Below, piece by piece: positions 1 to 7,163 of a stretch of 64,000 bases of DNA; positions within the stretch are counted from its first letter, which is position 1, and the number at the start of each line of letters is the position of its first letter. Source of the stretch: RGIG3159 sp034927685 (GTDB lineage Bacteria; Bacillota; Clostridia; Oscillospirales; Oscillospiraceae). The notes under the pieces are model-generated. The model did not search any database and had not been told where the DNA came from. It saw only the letters and a list, made by a program, of their open reading frames with translations. The stretch lies in the NCBI GenBank assembly GCA_034927685.1, contig JAYFPO010000005.1:62001-126000 (forward strand), read 5' to 3'. Position numbers and translations under genes: made by a program.

Positions 1-437
1 ATCTGCTGCTGATCGACGGCGGTGCGGTCCATGCGGGCGTAGCCTGCGGTGTGCTGCGCGCCATGGACCTGTCCTTTCCGGTCTATGGAATGGTCAAGGA
101 CGACCGTCACAGGACCAGGGCGCTGGTCACGGCCGGTGGGGAAGAGATTGGAATTTCGACGGTGCAGAGTGTGTTTGCCATGGTCGGGACCATTCAGGAG
201 GAAACCCACCGGTTCGCCATCACCTATCACAAGACACTGCGCAGTCGCCGGATGCGGCAGTCGGAACTGGACGGTATTCCCGGCATCGGAGAAAAGCGGA
301 AAACAGAGCTGCTGCGGCGGTTCGGCTCGGTCAAGGCGATTCGGGCCGCAAGCCTGGAGGCGCTTTCGCTCCTGCTGCCGAAACCGACGGCGGAGGCTGT
401 CTACCGGCATTTTCACCCCATGGAAAATAAGGAGTAA
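1..437 (+). CDS. uvrC: UvrABC excinuclease subunit C, C-terminal part (partial)
   Basis: This is the 3' end of uvrC; the gene begins before the window, and the first whole codon is at position 3. UvrC makes both incisions around a DNA lesion in nucleotide excision repair. The visible part holds the end of the RNase H-like 3' nuclease region, with LLLIDGG at the very start (the Asp is a known catalytic position) and VYGMVKDDRHRTRAL. The C-terminal helix-hairpin-helix DNA-binding region follows, with LDGIPGIGEKRKTELLRRFG. It ends five bases before rsmD, whose ribosome-binding site overlaps the uvrC stop, so the two are probably co-transcribed. The family identification is firm; only about 145 residues can be seen. 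Confidence 0.95.
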   Translation, partial: LLLIDGGAVHAGVACGVLRAMDLSFPVYGMVKDDRHRTRALVTAGGEEIGISTVQSVFAMVGTIQEETHRFAITYHKTLRSRRMRQSELDGIPGIGEKRKTELLRRFGSVKAIRAASLEALSLLLPKPTAEAVYRHFHPMENKE

Positions 438-442
438 CGCAT

Positions 443-985
443 ATGCGAGTTATTACAGGTACCGCCCGCGGCGTCCGGTTGACGACGCCGGACGGGCTTT
501 CCACCCGTCCCACGGCGGAGCGCATTAAGGAGGCGCTGTTCAGCGCCATACAGTTTGAAATTGAGGGCCGCTCCGTACTGGATCTCTTTGCGGGCAGCGG
601 TCAGCTCGGCGTTGAGGCTCTGAGCAGGGGCGCGGAGAGCGCCGTCTTTGTGGACGTGGGAAAAACGCCCGTCGCCTGCATCCGGGAAAACCTCAGTAAG
701 ACGAAGCTGGAGGATCGGGCGACGGTGGTTCAGTCTGACTATCTGTCGTATCTTGGAATCTGCCGCCGGAAATTCGGGCTGATCTTTCTCGATCCGCCCT
801 ACGACGGGAAAATGCTGGAGACCGCGCTTGATAAGATCATTGCGTTTGACATTTTATCATCCGGTGGTATAATAGTCGCAGAACGCCCTGCGGGCAAGGA
901 TTTGGACGCACAATACCAGGGATATGTCCGTTCCAGGGATTACCGGTATGGCAAGACGCTGGTCGCCATCTATCGGAAAGAATGA
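443..985 (+). CDS. rsmD: 16S rRNA (guanine966-N2)-methyltransferase RsmD
   Basis: A 180-residue SAM-dependent methyltransferase that modifies G966 of 16S rRNA during 30S assembly. The SAM-binding glycine motif DLFAGSG is at residues 47-53, and the N2-methyltransferase motif IV LDPPY is at 116-120. The N-terminal MRVITGTARGVRL and RPTAERIKEALF are typical of RsmD. AAGGAG lies about ten bases before the ATG. The stop overlaps an out-of-frame ATG and lies just before coaD. rsmD-coaD is a very common gene pair in Firmicutes. The length is normal. Confidence 0.96.
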   Translation: MRVITGTARGVRLTTPDGLSTRPTAERIKEALFSAIQFEIEGRSVLDLFAGSGQLGVEALSRGAESAVFVDVGKTPVACIRENLSKTKLEDRATVVQSDYLSYLGICRRKFGLIFLDPPYDGKMLETALDKIIAFDILSSGGIIVAERPAGKDLDAQYQGYVRSRDYRYGKTLVAIYRKE

Positions 986-1001
986 AGGCATTGGTACCCA
1001 T

Positions 1002-1493
1002 ATGAAAATCGCAATCTATCCGGGCAGCTTTGACCCGGTTACCCGCGGGCATCTCAGCATCATTGAACGCGCCGCCAGCATTTTCGACGAACTGATCGTC
1101 TGCGTGATGGTCAACGCCAGCAAGCAGCCAATGTTTGACCGGGATGAGCGCATCCATATGCTGGAGAAGGTCACAAAGCATCTTCCCAACGTGGAGGTGG
1201 ATTCCTCCCGCGAACTGCTGGCCGAGTATGCCAGAAAAAAGGGCGGCTGCGTCATTCTCAAGGGCCTGCGTGCCGGTTCTGACTTTGAAAACGAGTTCCA
1301 AATGGCGCTCATCAACCGCAAAATCAATCCCGGTCTGGATACCATGTTCCTGACCGCGGAGCATCAGTATATGTACATGAGTTCCTCGATCGTAAAAGAG
1401 CTGGGAAGCTACGGCGTAAATCTTAACGACTTCCTGCCGGACGAGATCCTGGATGACTTTCGCGAGCGTGTCAATCATCTGAAAGGGGAGTAA
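1002..1493 (+). CDS. coaD: Pantetheine-phosphate adenylyltransferase (PPAT)
   Basis: A 163-residue enzyme that transfers AMP from ATP to 4'-phosphopantetheine, the penultimate step of coenzyme A synthesis. It is a nucleotidyltransferase of the HIGH superfamily: YPGSFDPVTRGH at residues 6-17 carries the T-x-x-H motif. GLRAGSDFENEFQMA and the late SSSIVKELGSYG are the phosphopantetheine- and ATP-binding segments. I chose the ATG at 1002 because the protein then begins MKIAIYPGSFDP, as the family does; longer in-frame starts would run into rsmD. It lies 16 bases after rsmD and 2 bases before the next gene. Confidence 0.96.
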   Translation: MKIAIYPGSFDPVTRGHLSIIERAASIFDELIVCVMVNASKQPMFDRDERIHMLEKVTKHLPNVEVDSSRELLAEYARKKGGCVILKGLRAGSDFENEFQMALINRKINPGLDTMFLTAEHQYMYMSSSIVKELGSYGVNLNDFLPDEILDDFRERVNHLKGE

Positions 1494-1495
1494 TT

Positions 1496-2026
1496 ATGGC
1501 GAGCGGAATAGAAGAAACCATCAGTGCCCTGTATGAAATGGTGCAGGACGCCTGGAGCCTCCCTCTGGGCGCGGATAAATGCGTGCTGGAGCGGGACAAG
1601 GTTCTGGACCTGCTGGACGAGATCAACAACCAGCTTCCCGGCGAATTCAAGCAGGCGAAAACCATTGTGGACGCCAGAAACGAGGTCATTACCAACGCCA
1701 AGCGCGAGGCGGAGACCGTGCTGAAACAGGCGCAGCAGAAGGCGCTGGAGTTGACGGCGCAGGATGTCATCTATCAAAAAGGGCAGGCCGAGGCCGCGAA
1801 ACTGATGGAGGAGACAAAGTCGCAGGCGGATGCCGTTGTCAAGAGCACGCAGGACAAGCTGTCCGAACTCAAGCGCGTCACCAACGAATATGTTGTGGAC
1901 GCTTTGAAGCGGACCGAGGAAGCGGTCGCGGAAGCCCTGAAGGAAGTAAACGGCGCCCGGGAGAAGTTTGAATCGATGACCAACCCGGAAGCGAAGAAGG
2001 AATCCCCGATTATCGAGGATGTTTAA
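1496..2026 (+). CDS. Coiled-coil protein of unknown function, coaD-linked
   Basis: A 176-residue soluble protein with no signal peptide or membrane segment. From about residue 45 to 160 it is almost entirely charged helix rich in Ala, Glu, Lys and Gln, a long coiled coil. The pattern resembles the stalk subunits of ATP synthases (b, E or H), which is why relatives are often labelled 'ATPase', but no catalytic motif is visible. It starts two bases after coaD behind a good AAAGGGGAG site and is the last gene before the valS leader, so it is probably part of the uvrC-rsmD-coaD transcript. A scaffold or stalk-like role is only a guess. Confidence 0.75.
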   Translation: MASGIEETISALYEMVQDAWSLPLGADKCVLERDKVLDLLDEINNQLPGEFKQAKTIVDARNEVITNAKREAETVLKQAQQKALELTAQDVIYQKGQAEAAKLMEETKSQADAVVKSTQDKLSELKRVTNEYVVDALKRTEEAVAEALKEVNGAREKFESMTNPEAKKESPIIEDV

Positions 2027-2035
2027 AATAAGCGG

Positions 2036-2064
2036 TTGACTTTTCCCGGCTTTTCGGGTATAGT
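2036..2064 (+). promoter_or_regulatory. Sigma-A-type promoter of the valS T-box leader
   Basis: TTGACT (2036-2041) and TATAGT (2059-2064) are separated by 17 bases, immediately upstream of the T-box leader. Transcription would begin at about 2071, matching the start of stem I. Confidence 0.7.
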
Positions 2065-2069
2065 CGTGT

Positions 2070-2310
2070 CAAATTGCAAACGCGGTGAAGAGGAATAGTA
2101 TGCCTGTGCGGCGGCGCAGAGAGAGGGCGGTTGGTGAAAGCTCTCCCGGCTGCAGGCAGAATGTCGCCTCGGAGCGGACGGCTGAATCGGAGTAAGCCGT
2201 TTCGGGTCCTCCCGTTACAGAGGTACAAGTGTCTGCTCAGCAGAAAATTAGGTGGTACCACGGAGTATTTACTTCGCCCTGATCGAAACCGATCAGGGCG
2301 TTTTCATTTG
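2070..2310 (+). ncRNA. T-box leader of valS (tRNA-Val sensing)
   Basis: This untranslated leader of about 240 bases fills the gap before valS. The T-box sequence AGGTGGTACCACGG is at 2250-2263. The stem I entry GAAGAGGAATAGTA is near 2085, and the distal-loop GGTTGGTGAAAGC is near 2130. A terminator, CGCCCTGATCG / CGATCAGGGCG followed by TTTT, spans 2275-2304. On the 3' side of stem I the segment AGAATGTCGCC puts GTC (2163-2165) in the specifier position, a valine codon that fits the downstream gene. Uncharged tRNA-Val should stabilise the antiterminator and allow valS transcription. The exact specifier assignment is inferred by eye from the stem pairing. Confidence 0.92.
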
Positions 2311-2332
2311 AAACAGGAGTGTGAAATAGAGT

Positions 2333-4969
2333 ATGCGAGAATTACCGAAGGTGTATGACCCGAAGGAAGTGGAACAGAGCATCTATGATATGTGGGTGGA
2401 GCGGGGCTATTTCCATACGCAGCGCGATCCAAATAAGAAGCCATTCACCATTGTCATGCCGCCCCCCAATGTCACAGGTCAGCTCCATATGGGCCATGCC
2501 ATGGACGCGTCCGTGCAGGACGTGCTGACCCGCTATAAGCGGATGCAGGGATACGCCGCACTGTGGGTCCCCGGGATGGACCATGCGGGCATCGCCACCC
2601 AGATCAAGGTGGAGGAAGAACTGCGCAAAGAGGGCGTTACCCGCTATGACCTCGGGCGTGAAACGTTCCTTGAGAAGGTCTGGGACTGGAAAAATAAATA
2701 TGGCAACCGCATCGTGGAGCAGCAGAAGAAGCTGGGCTCCTCCTGTGACTGGGACCGCGCTGCCTTTACGATGGACGAGACCTGCTCGAAGGCTGTCCGC
2801 AAGGTGTTCGTGGATCTTTATCACAAGGGCCTGATCTATAAGGGCTCCCGCATCATCAACTGGTGCCCCCACTGTACCACGGCGCTCTCTGACGCCGAGG
2901 TGGAATATGTGGACAAGCCGGGCCACCTCTGGAACATCCGATACCCGCTCTCGGACGGCAGCGGCGATATCATCATCGCCACCACCCGGCCCGAAACCAT
3001 GCTGGGCGATACCGGCGTGGCCGTCAATCCCGCCGACGAGCGCTTCAAGCATCTGGTGGGCAAGACCTGCATCCTCCCGCTCGTGAATAAGGAAATTCCC
3101 ATCGTTGCGGATGAGTATGTGGAGCTGGACTTCGGTACGGGCTGCGTCAAGATGACACCCGCCCACGACCCCAACGACTTTGAGGTCGGCCTGCGGCACA
3201 ATCTGGAGGTCATTCGGGTTCTGGACGACAACGGCAGGGTCAATGAGTTCGGCGGCGTGTATCAGGGGCTGGACCGCTACGAGGCCCGGAAGAAGATCAT
3301 CGAGGATCTGGAGACGCAGGGATATCTGGTCTCCGCGGAGGACTATGCCCACAACGTCGGCACCTGCTATCGCTGCCACAATGATGTCGAACCGATCATC
3401 TCTGCCCAGTGGTTTGTAAAAATGAGCCCGCTGGCCAAACCCGCCATCGAAGCGGTGCGCAGCGGCGAGACGAAGTTCGTGCCGGAGCGGTTCACCAAAA
3501 ATTATCTCAACTGGATGGAAAACCTCCACGACTGGTGCATATCCCGTCAGCTCTGGTGGGGCCATCAGATTCCCGCATGGTATTGTGCCGATTGCGGCCA
3601 TACCACCGTCTCCATGGAGGACGCCTGCGCGTGCGAGGCCTGCCACTCGAAGAACATCACCAGGGACGAGGACGTGCTGGACACCTGGTTCTCTTCTGCC
3701 CTGTGGCCCTTTGAGATTCTGGGCTGGCCGGATACCAATCACCCGGACTACAACTATTTCTATCCCACGGATGTTTTGGTCACCGGTTATGATATCATCA
3801 CCTTCTGGGTGTCCCGGATGATCTTCTCCGGCATCGAACACACGGGGAAAACGCCGTTCCACACGGTGCTGATTCACGGTCTGGTGCGGGACAATCTGGG
3901 CCGCAAAATGTCCAAATCGCTGGGCAACGGCATCGACCCGCTGGAAATGATCGACAAGTACGGCGCGGACGCCCTGCGGATGAACATGATCTCGGGCAAT
4001 TCCCCCGGCAACGACATGCGGTTCTATGTGGAGCGCTGCGAGGCCATGCGGAACTTTGCCAACAAGATCTGGAACGCCAGCCGCTACGTCATGATGAACC
4101 TGACGATTGAGAAAAACGAGCTGCCGCCCTGTTCCAATCTGGAAATTTCCGACAAATGGATTCTCTCCCGGCTGAACCAGACTATCGCCGAGGTGACGGA
4201 GAATCTCGACAGATATGAGCTGGGCGTGGCGGTCTCCAAGGTCTATGACTTTGTCTGGGACAACTACTGCGACTGGTATATCGAGCTGACCAAGACCCGC
4301 CTCTACGGCGAGGACGAAGAAAGTAAACTGACGGCGCAGCAGGTGCTTTTGTATGTGCTGGATCAATTTCTGCGGCTGCTGCATCCGTTTATGCCCTTCC
4401 TGACCGAGGAAATCTGGCAGGCGATCCCGCATGAGGGCGAAGCGCTGATTGTCGCCGCGTGGCCGGAGTACCGGGAAGATCTCTGCTTTAAGACGGAGGA
4501 GACCGCCATGGAGTCCGTGATGAACGCCATCCGGGCCGTCCGAAACCGCCGCGCGGAGATGAATGTGCCGCCCTCCAAGAAAACCACGCTGTATATCGTC
4601 ACGGACAACCGGGCGGTCTTTTCGTCCGGGGCGCCGTTTTTCCAGAAGCTGGCCTATGCCGATGACGTGGTGGTGCTGGGCGCTGACCCGGAACATCACG
4701 AGTCCATGGCCGCCTGCGTTACCGCCGACGCCAAGCTGTATATGCCCATGAGCCAGCTTGTGGACAAGGAAAAGGAACTGGTCCGCGTCCGGAAGGAACT
4801 GGACAAGGCCCGGCAGGACGTGGCCCGCTACGAGGCGAAGCTTGGCAACGAAAGCTTCCTGGCACGAGCCCCGGAGGCTGTGGTCAACGCGGAAAAGGAG
4901 CGCTATGAGAAGGTCAAGGCCCTGCTTGTCCAGCTCGCCGAGGCAGAAGAGCGGCTTATAAGCCTGTAA
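2333..4969 (+). CDS. valS: Valine--tRNA ligase
   Basis: A class I aminoacyl-tRNA synthetase of 878 residues, the usual length, which charges tRNA-Val. The ATP-binding HIGH motif appears as HMGH at about residues 52-55, and KMSKS begins at about residue 525. Between them lies the CP1 editing domain, which removes misactivated threonine (TTRPETMLGDTGVAV and the conserved HDPNDFEVG). The anticodon-binding domain follows. The last 60 or so residues form the valine-specific C-terminal coiled coil (LVDKEKELVRVRKELDKA). It is controlled by the T-box leader just upstream and ends at a strong terminator, so it is probably monocistronic. Confidence 0.98.
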   Translation: MRELPKVYDPKEVEQSIYDMWVERGYFHTQRDPNKKPFTIVMPPPNVTGQLHMGHAMDASVQDVLTRYKRMQGYAALWVPGMDHAGIATQIKVEEELRKEGVTRYDLGRETFLEKVWDWKNKYGNRIVEQQKKLGSSCDWDRAAFTMDETCSKAVRKVFVDLYHKGLIYKGSRIINWCPHCTTALSDAEVEYVDKPGHLWNIRYPLSDGSGDIIIATTRPETMLGDTGVAVNPADERFKHLVGKTCILPLVNKEIPIVADEYVELDFGTGCVKMTPAHDPNDFEVGLRHNLEVIRVLDDNGRVNEFGGVYQGLDRYEARKKIIEDLETQGYLVSAEDYAHNVGTCYRCHNDVEPIISAQWFVKMSPLAKPAIEAVRSGETKFVPERFTKNYLNWMENLHDWCISRQLWWGHQIPAWYCADCGHTTVSMEDACACEACHSKNITRDEDVLDTWFSSALWPFEILGWPDTNHPDYNYFYPTDVLVTGYDIITFWVSRMIFSGIEHTGKTPFHTVLIHGLVRDNLGRKMSKSLGNGIDPLEMIDKYGADALRMNMISGNSPGNDMRFYVERCEAMRNFANKIWNASRYVMMNLTIEKNELPPCSNLEISDKWILSRLNQTIAEVTENLDRYELGVAVSKVYDFVWDNYCDWYIELTKTRLYGEDEESKLTAQQVLLYVLDQFLRLLHPFMPFLTEEIWQAIPHEGEALIVAAWPEYREDLCFKTEETAMESVMNAIRAVRNRRAEMNVPPSKKTTLYIVTDNRAVFSSGAPFFQKLAYADDVVVLGADPEHHESMAACVTADAKLYMPMSQLVDKEKELVRVRKELDKARQDVARYEAKLGNESFLARAPEAVVNAEKERYEKVKALLVQLAEAEERLISL

Positions 4970-4978
4970 TATCAAAAA

Positions 4979-5013
4979 AGCGCTGTCGCCCAGATGGGTG
5001 GCAGCGCTTTTTC
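4979..5013 (+). terminator. Rho-independent terminator after valS
   Basis: AGCGCTGTCGCC and the matching GTGGCAGCGCT form a GC-rich stem, followed by TTTTT at 5009-5013, ten bases after the valS stop. Confidence 0.85.
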
Positions 5014-5030
5014 CTTCCATTGACGACCGG

Positions 5031-5059
5031 TTGACACCGCAGCGGACTGGGTATATGCT
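5031..5059 (+). promoter_or_regulatory. Sigma-A-type promoter before the small membrane protein
   Basis: A perfect -35 TTGACA (5031-5036) lies 17 bases from TATGCT (5054-5059), just after the valS terminator and about 30 bases before the next ATG. Confidence 0.65.
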
Positions 5060-5090
5060 GGAGTTATCCTGATCGGAAAGGAGCCCGGAT

Positions 5091-5513
5091 ATGAGCCGAA
5101 CAACGAAGTTTTACTATTGGGCGCTGATCTGCTGCTGCGGCGCCACGGTTTGCACCATGGCGTTTCCGTGGTTTTCCTTTGACCTTTCGGTCATGGCCTG
5201 CTACGGGTTCTGCGTGCTGCCCGCTATTTTTGTGCCGATGCTGCTGATTGCCGTATTTCTTGTCCGGAACAGCTTTCTGCGCTGGGAGCACATCCTCATG
5301 GAGCTGAGTCTTTTGTTCCTTCCTCTGTGCTTTATCTATTACTTTCTGATGTGGCACGTCCCCAATATCACCGGCAAGATCAATCTTCAAACCAGCCTGC
5401 GAACTGCGCTGCCGGCCTTCTGGGTCGCCCTTGGGCTTTCCATTGCCATGTTTTTGCTATACCAATGCTTCTGGCACAGTCTGAAGCGGCAGAGAAAAGC
5501 ATCCGCCGGCTGA
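5091..5513 (+). CDS. Small four-helix membrane protein, unknown function
   Basis: A 140-residue integral membrane protein that I do not recognise. Four hydrophobic segments can be seen at roughly residues 8-30, 36-58, 67-88 and 105-127. A basic tail (SLKRQRKAS) suggests a cytoplasmic C terminus. The first segment holds a run of three cysteines (CCC). It has its own promoter and terminator and a good AAAGGAG site, so it is a stand-alone transcription unit between valS and the spoIIA operon. No enzyme or transport motif is evident. The gene is well supported by its signals; the function is unknown. Confidence 0.75.
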   Translation: MSRTTKFYYWALICCCGATVCTMAFPWFSFDLSVMACYGFCVLPAIFVPMLLIAVFLVRNSFLRWEHILMELSLLFLPLCFIYYFLMWHVPNITGKINLQTSLRTALPAFWVALGLSIAMFLLYQCFWHSLKRQRKASAG

Positions 5514-5530
5514 ACATCATTCAATCCGCC

Positions 5531-5562
5531 AAGGCGCTCCGATTGGGGCGCCTTGTTTTTTT
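5531..5562 (+). terminator. Rho-independent terminator
   Basis: AAGGCGC (5531-5537) pairs with GCGCCTT (5548-5554), followed by a seven-T run at 5556-5562. It separates the small membrane protein from the spoIIA operon. Confidence 0.8.
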
Positions 5563-5642
5563 CTGCCCGTATGCCGCTTCGACAGGATGTGTCGCGGTTT
5601 TTTTCTATAATGGTGGACAGGACCGAAAGAAAGGAGACCCCT

Positions 5643-5975
5643 ATGAATTTAACGAGCTTTTTGCAGGATAAACGGCTGACGATCCTCCTCAAAGGAGAGA
5701 TCGATCATCATATGGCGAAGGAAACCATGAAGCTGATTGGAGAGAAGATCGACAATTACCTCCCAACCTGCTGCATTTTAGACTATAAGAACGTCAGCTT
5801 TATGGACTCCAGCGGCATCGCGGTAATTCTCTTTACCTTGCGGAAGATGCGCGAGCTGGAGGGAGACCTCAAACTACAAAATTTGCCGGGCAACGTGGAA
5901 CGGGTGATCCGCGCTGCGGGGATACAAAAACTGATTACCATCACAGAAAGGACCGAATGCTATGAAGCTCATTAA
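5643..5975 (+). CDS. spoIIAA: Anti-sigma F factor antagonist SpoIIAA
   Basis: A 110-residue STAS-domain protein. In its unphosphorylated form it binds SpoIIAB and frees sigma F in the forespore. The loop FMDSSGIAV places the phosphorylatable serine at Ser57, equivalent to Ser58 of Bacillus subtilis. The start at 5643 follows AAAGGAG at the usual distance and gives the usual length. It overlaps spoIIAB by 14 bases, the first of three tightly coupled genes in the conserved order AA-AB-sigF. Just upstream there is a TATAAT-like box (5606-5611) without a convincing -35. The expected sigma-H signal could not be matched well. Confidence 0.95.
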   Translation: MNLTSFLQDKRLTILLKGEIDHHMAKETMKLIGEKIDNYLPTCCILDYKNVSFMDSSGIAVILFTLRKMRELEGDLKLQNLPGNVERVIRAAGIQKLITITERTECYEAH

Positions 5976-6396
5976 TCAATTTTCTGCGGAATTTCCCAGC
6001 AAATCCGCAAACGAAGCCTTTGCCCGCTCGGCAGTGGCCTGCTTCGTCTCTCAACTCGACCCGACACTGGACGAAATCAATGACATCAAGACCGCTGTAT
6101 CCGAGGCGGTGACCAACTGCATCGTCCACGCCTACCCGGACAAGCTGGGCAAAATTGCCCTGAAGGTCCGCATGGACGACGACGGCACGATCCTGATTTC
6201 GATCAAGGACTGGGGGTGCGGCATTGCGGACATTGCGCAGGCCAGAACGCCCATGTTCACCACCGGCAGCGAGGAACGCTCCGGCATGGGCTTCACGATC
6301 ATGGAAAGCTTTATGCAGAGCCTGCGGGTCGTCTCAAAGCCAGGCAAGGGGACCACGGTACATATGAAGCGGAAGATCGTCAAAAGAGGCGCGTGA
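5962..6396 (+). CDS. spoIIAB: Anti-sigma F factor / serine kinase SpoIIAB
   Basis: A 144-residue GHKL-fold protein that holds sigma F inactive before septation and phosphorylates SpoIIAA on serine. The ATP-binding boxes are visible: the N box EAVTNCIVHAYP, the G1 box DWGCGI and the G2 lid GSEERSGMGF. The length and gene order match the family. Translation is coupled on both sides: it overlaps the end of spoIIAA by 14 bases, and its TGA overlaps the sigF ATG by one base. Its presence with its partners is good evidence that the organism makes endospores. Confidence 0.96.
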   Translation: MKLINQFSAEFPSKSANEAFARSAVACFVSQLDPTLDEINDIKTAVSEAVTNCIVHAYPDKLGKIALKVRMDDDGTILISIKDWGCGIADIAQARTPMFTTGSEERSGMGFTIMESFMQSLRVVSKPGKGTTVHMKRKIVKRGA

Positions 6397-7097
6397 TGGC
6401 CGATATGAACCTGTTGATCCAGCAGTCGCAGGCAGGCAGCAAGGAGGCCACAGAACAGCTTCTCACAGAAAATTCCGGCCTGATCTGGTCGGTGGCCCGG
6501 CGCTACTTTGGGCGCGGCGTCGATCCGGACGATCTGTATCAACTCGGCTGCGTGGGCTTTCTCAAGGCAATTTCGGGCTTTGACCTTTCGTACGGCACCA
6601 TGTTTTCCACCTACGCCGTGCCGAAGATCGCGGGGGAAATCCGGCGCTTTCTGCGGGACGACGGTGCAGTCAAGGTCAGCAGAACGCTGAAGGAGCAGTC
6701 CGCCACCATCAAAGGCGCCCGGCAGCGCCTGACCGGCAGCCTGCGGCGGGAACCGACCCTACAGGAAATTTCCGCCGAAACCGGGTTCACGCCGGAGGAA
6801 ATCGCCACGGCTGAGACCGCCACCGCCGCCACGGAGTCCATCCAGCGGGAATCCGGCGAGGACGGATTTACGCTCGAGGATGTTCTGACCAATGAGCACG
6901 AGGAAGAACAGATGATCGAGCGAATCGCCCTGCGAGAGGCGATCTCCAGGCTGCCGGAGCGGGAACAGCTCGTCATTAAACTGCGGTATTACCACGGACT
7001 GACCCAGGAAAAGACCGCGAAAATCATCAAGGTGTCGCAGGTGCAGGTCTCCCGGCTCGAAAAAAAGGCGCTGCTGCTTTTGCGGGAATATCTCTAA
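6396..7097 (+). CDS. sigF: RNA polymerase sporulation sigma factor sigma F
   Basis: A 233-residue sigma-70 family protein that drives the first forespore-specific transcription. Region 2 is visible in NLLIQQSQAGSKEATEQLL and DLYQLGCVGFLKAI, with the core-binding and -10 recognition helices in FSTYAVPKIAGEIRRFLRD. Region 3 follows (PTLQEISAETGFTPEEI). Region 4 is the C-terminal helix-turn-helix (LTQEKTAKIIKVSQVQVSRL). I placed the start at the ATG overlapping the spoIIAB stop, since the longer frame would lie inside spoIIAB. It is the third gene of the spoIIA operon. Confidence 0.96.
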   Translation: MADMNLLIQQSQAGSKEATEQLLTENSGLIWSVARRYFGRGVDPDDLYQLGCVGFLKAISGFDLSYGTMFSTYAVPKIAGEIRRFLRDDGAVKVSRTLKEQSATIKGARQRLTGSLRREPTLQEISAETGFTPEEIATAETATAATESIQRESGEDGFTLEDVLTNEHEEEQMIERIALREAISRLPEREQLVIKLRYYHGLTQEKTAKIIKVSQVQVSRLEKKALLLLREYL

Positions 7098-7102
7098 ACC
7101 GT

Positions 7103-7131
7103 TTGACCTTCCGGCCAAAATAGACTAGAAT
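7103..7131 (+). promoter_or_regulatory. Sigma-A-type promoter of pcrA
   Basis: TTGACC (7103-7108) and TAGAAT (7126-7131) are 17 bases apart, between the sigF stop and the pcrA start. Confidence 0.6.
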
Positions 7132-7163
7132 AGGGGTATCCTAAAGACAGCGCAGGTAACGCC

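Noticed and set aside
2342..5020. An 892-codon open frame on the minus strand opposite valS
   Set aside because: It is an antisense shadow of valS caused by GC-rich codon bias; its translation is low-complexity His/Gly/Arg-rich and matches no family.
5579..5611. A sigma-H promoter in front of spoIIAA
   Set aside because: CAGGATGT and CTATAATGG fit the sigma-H consensus only weakly, so it was left out of the feature list.
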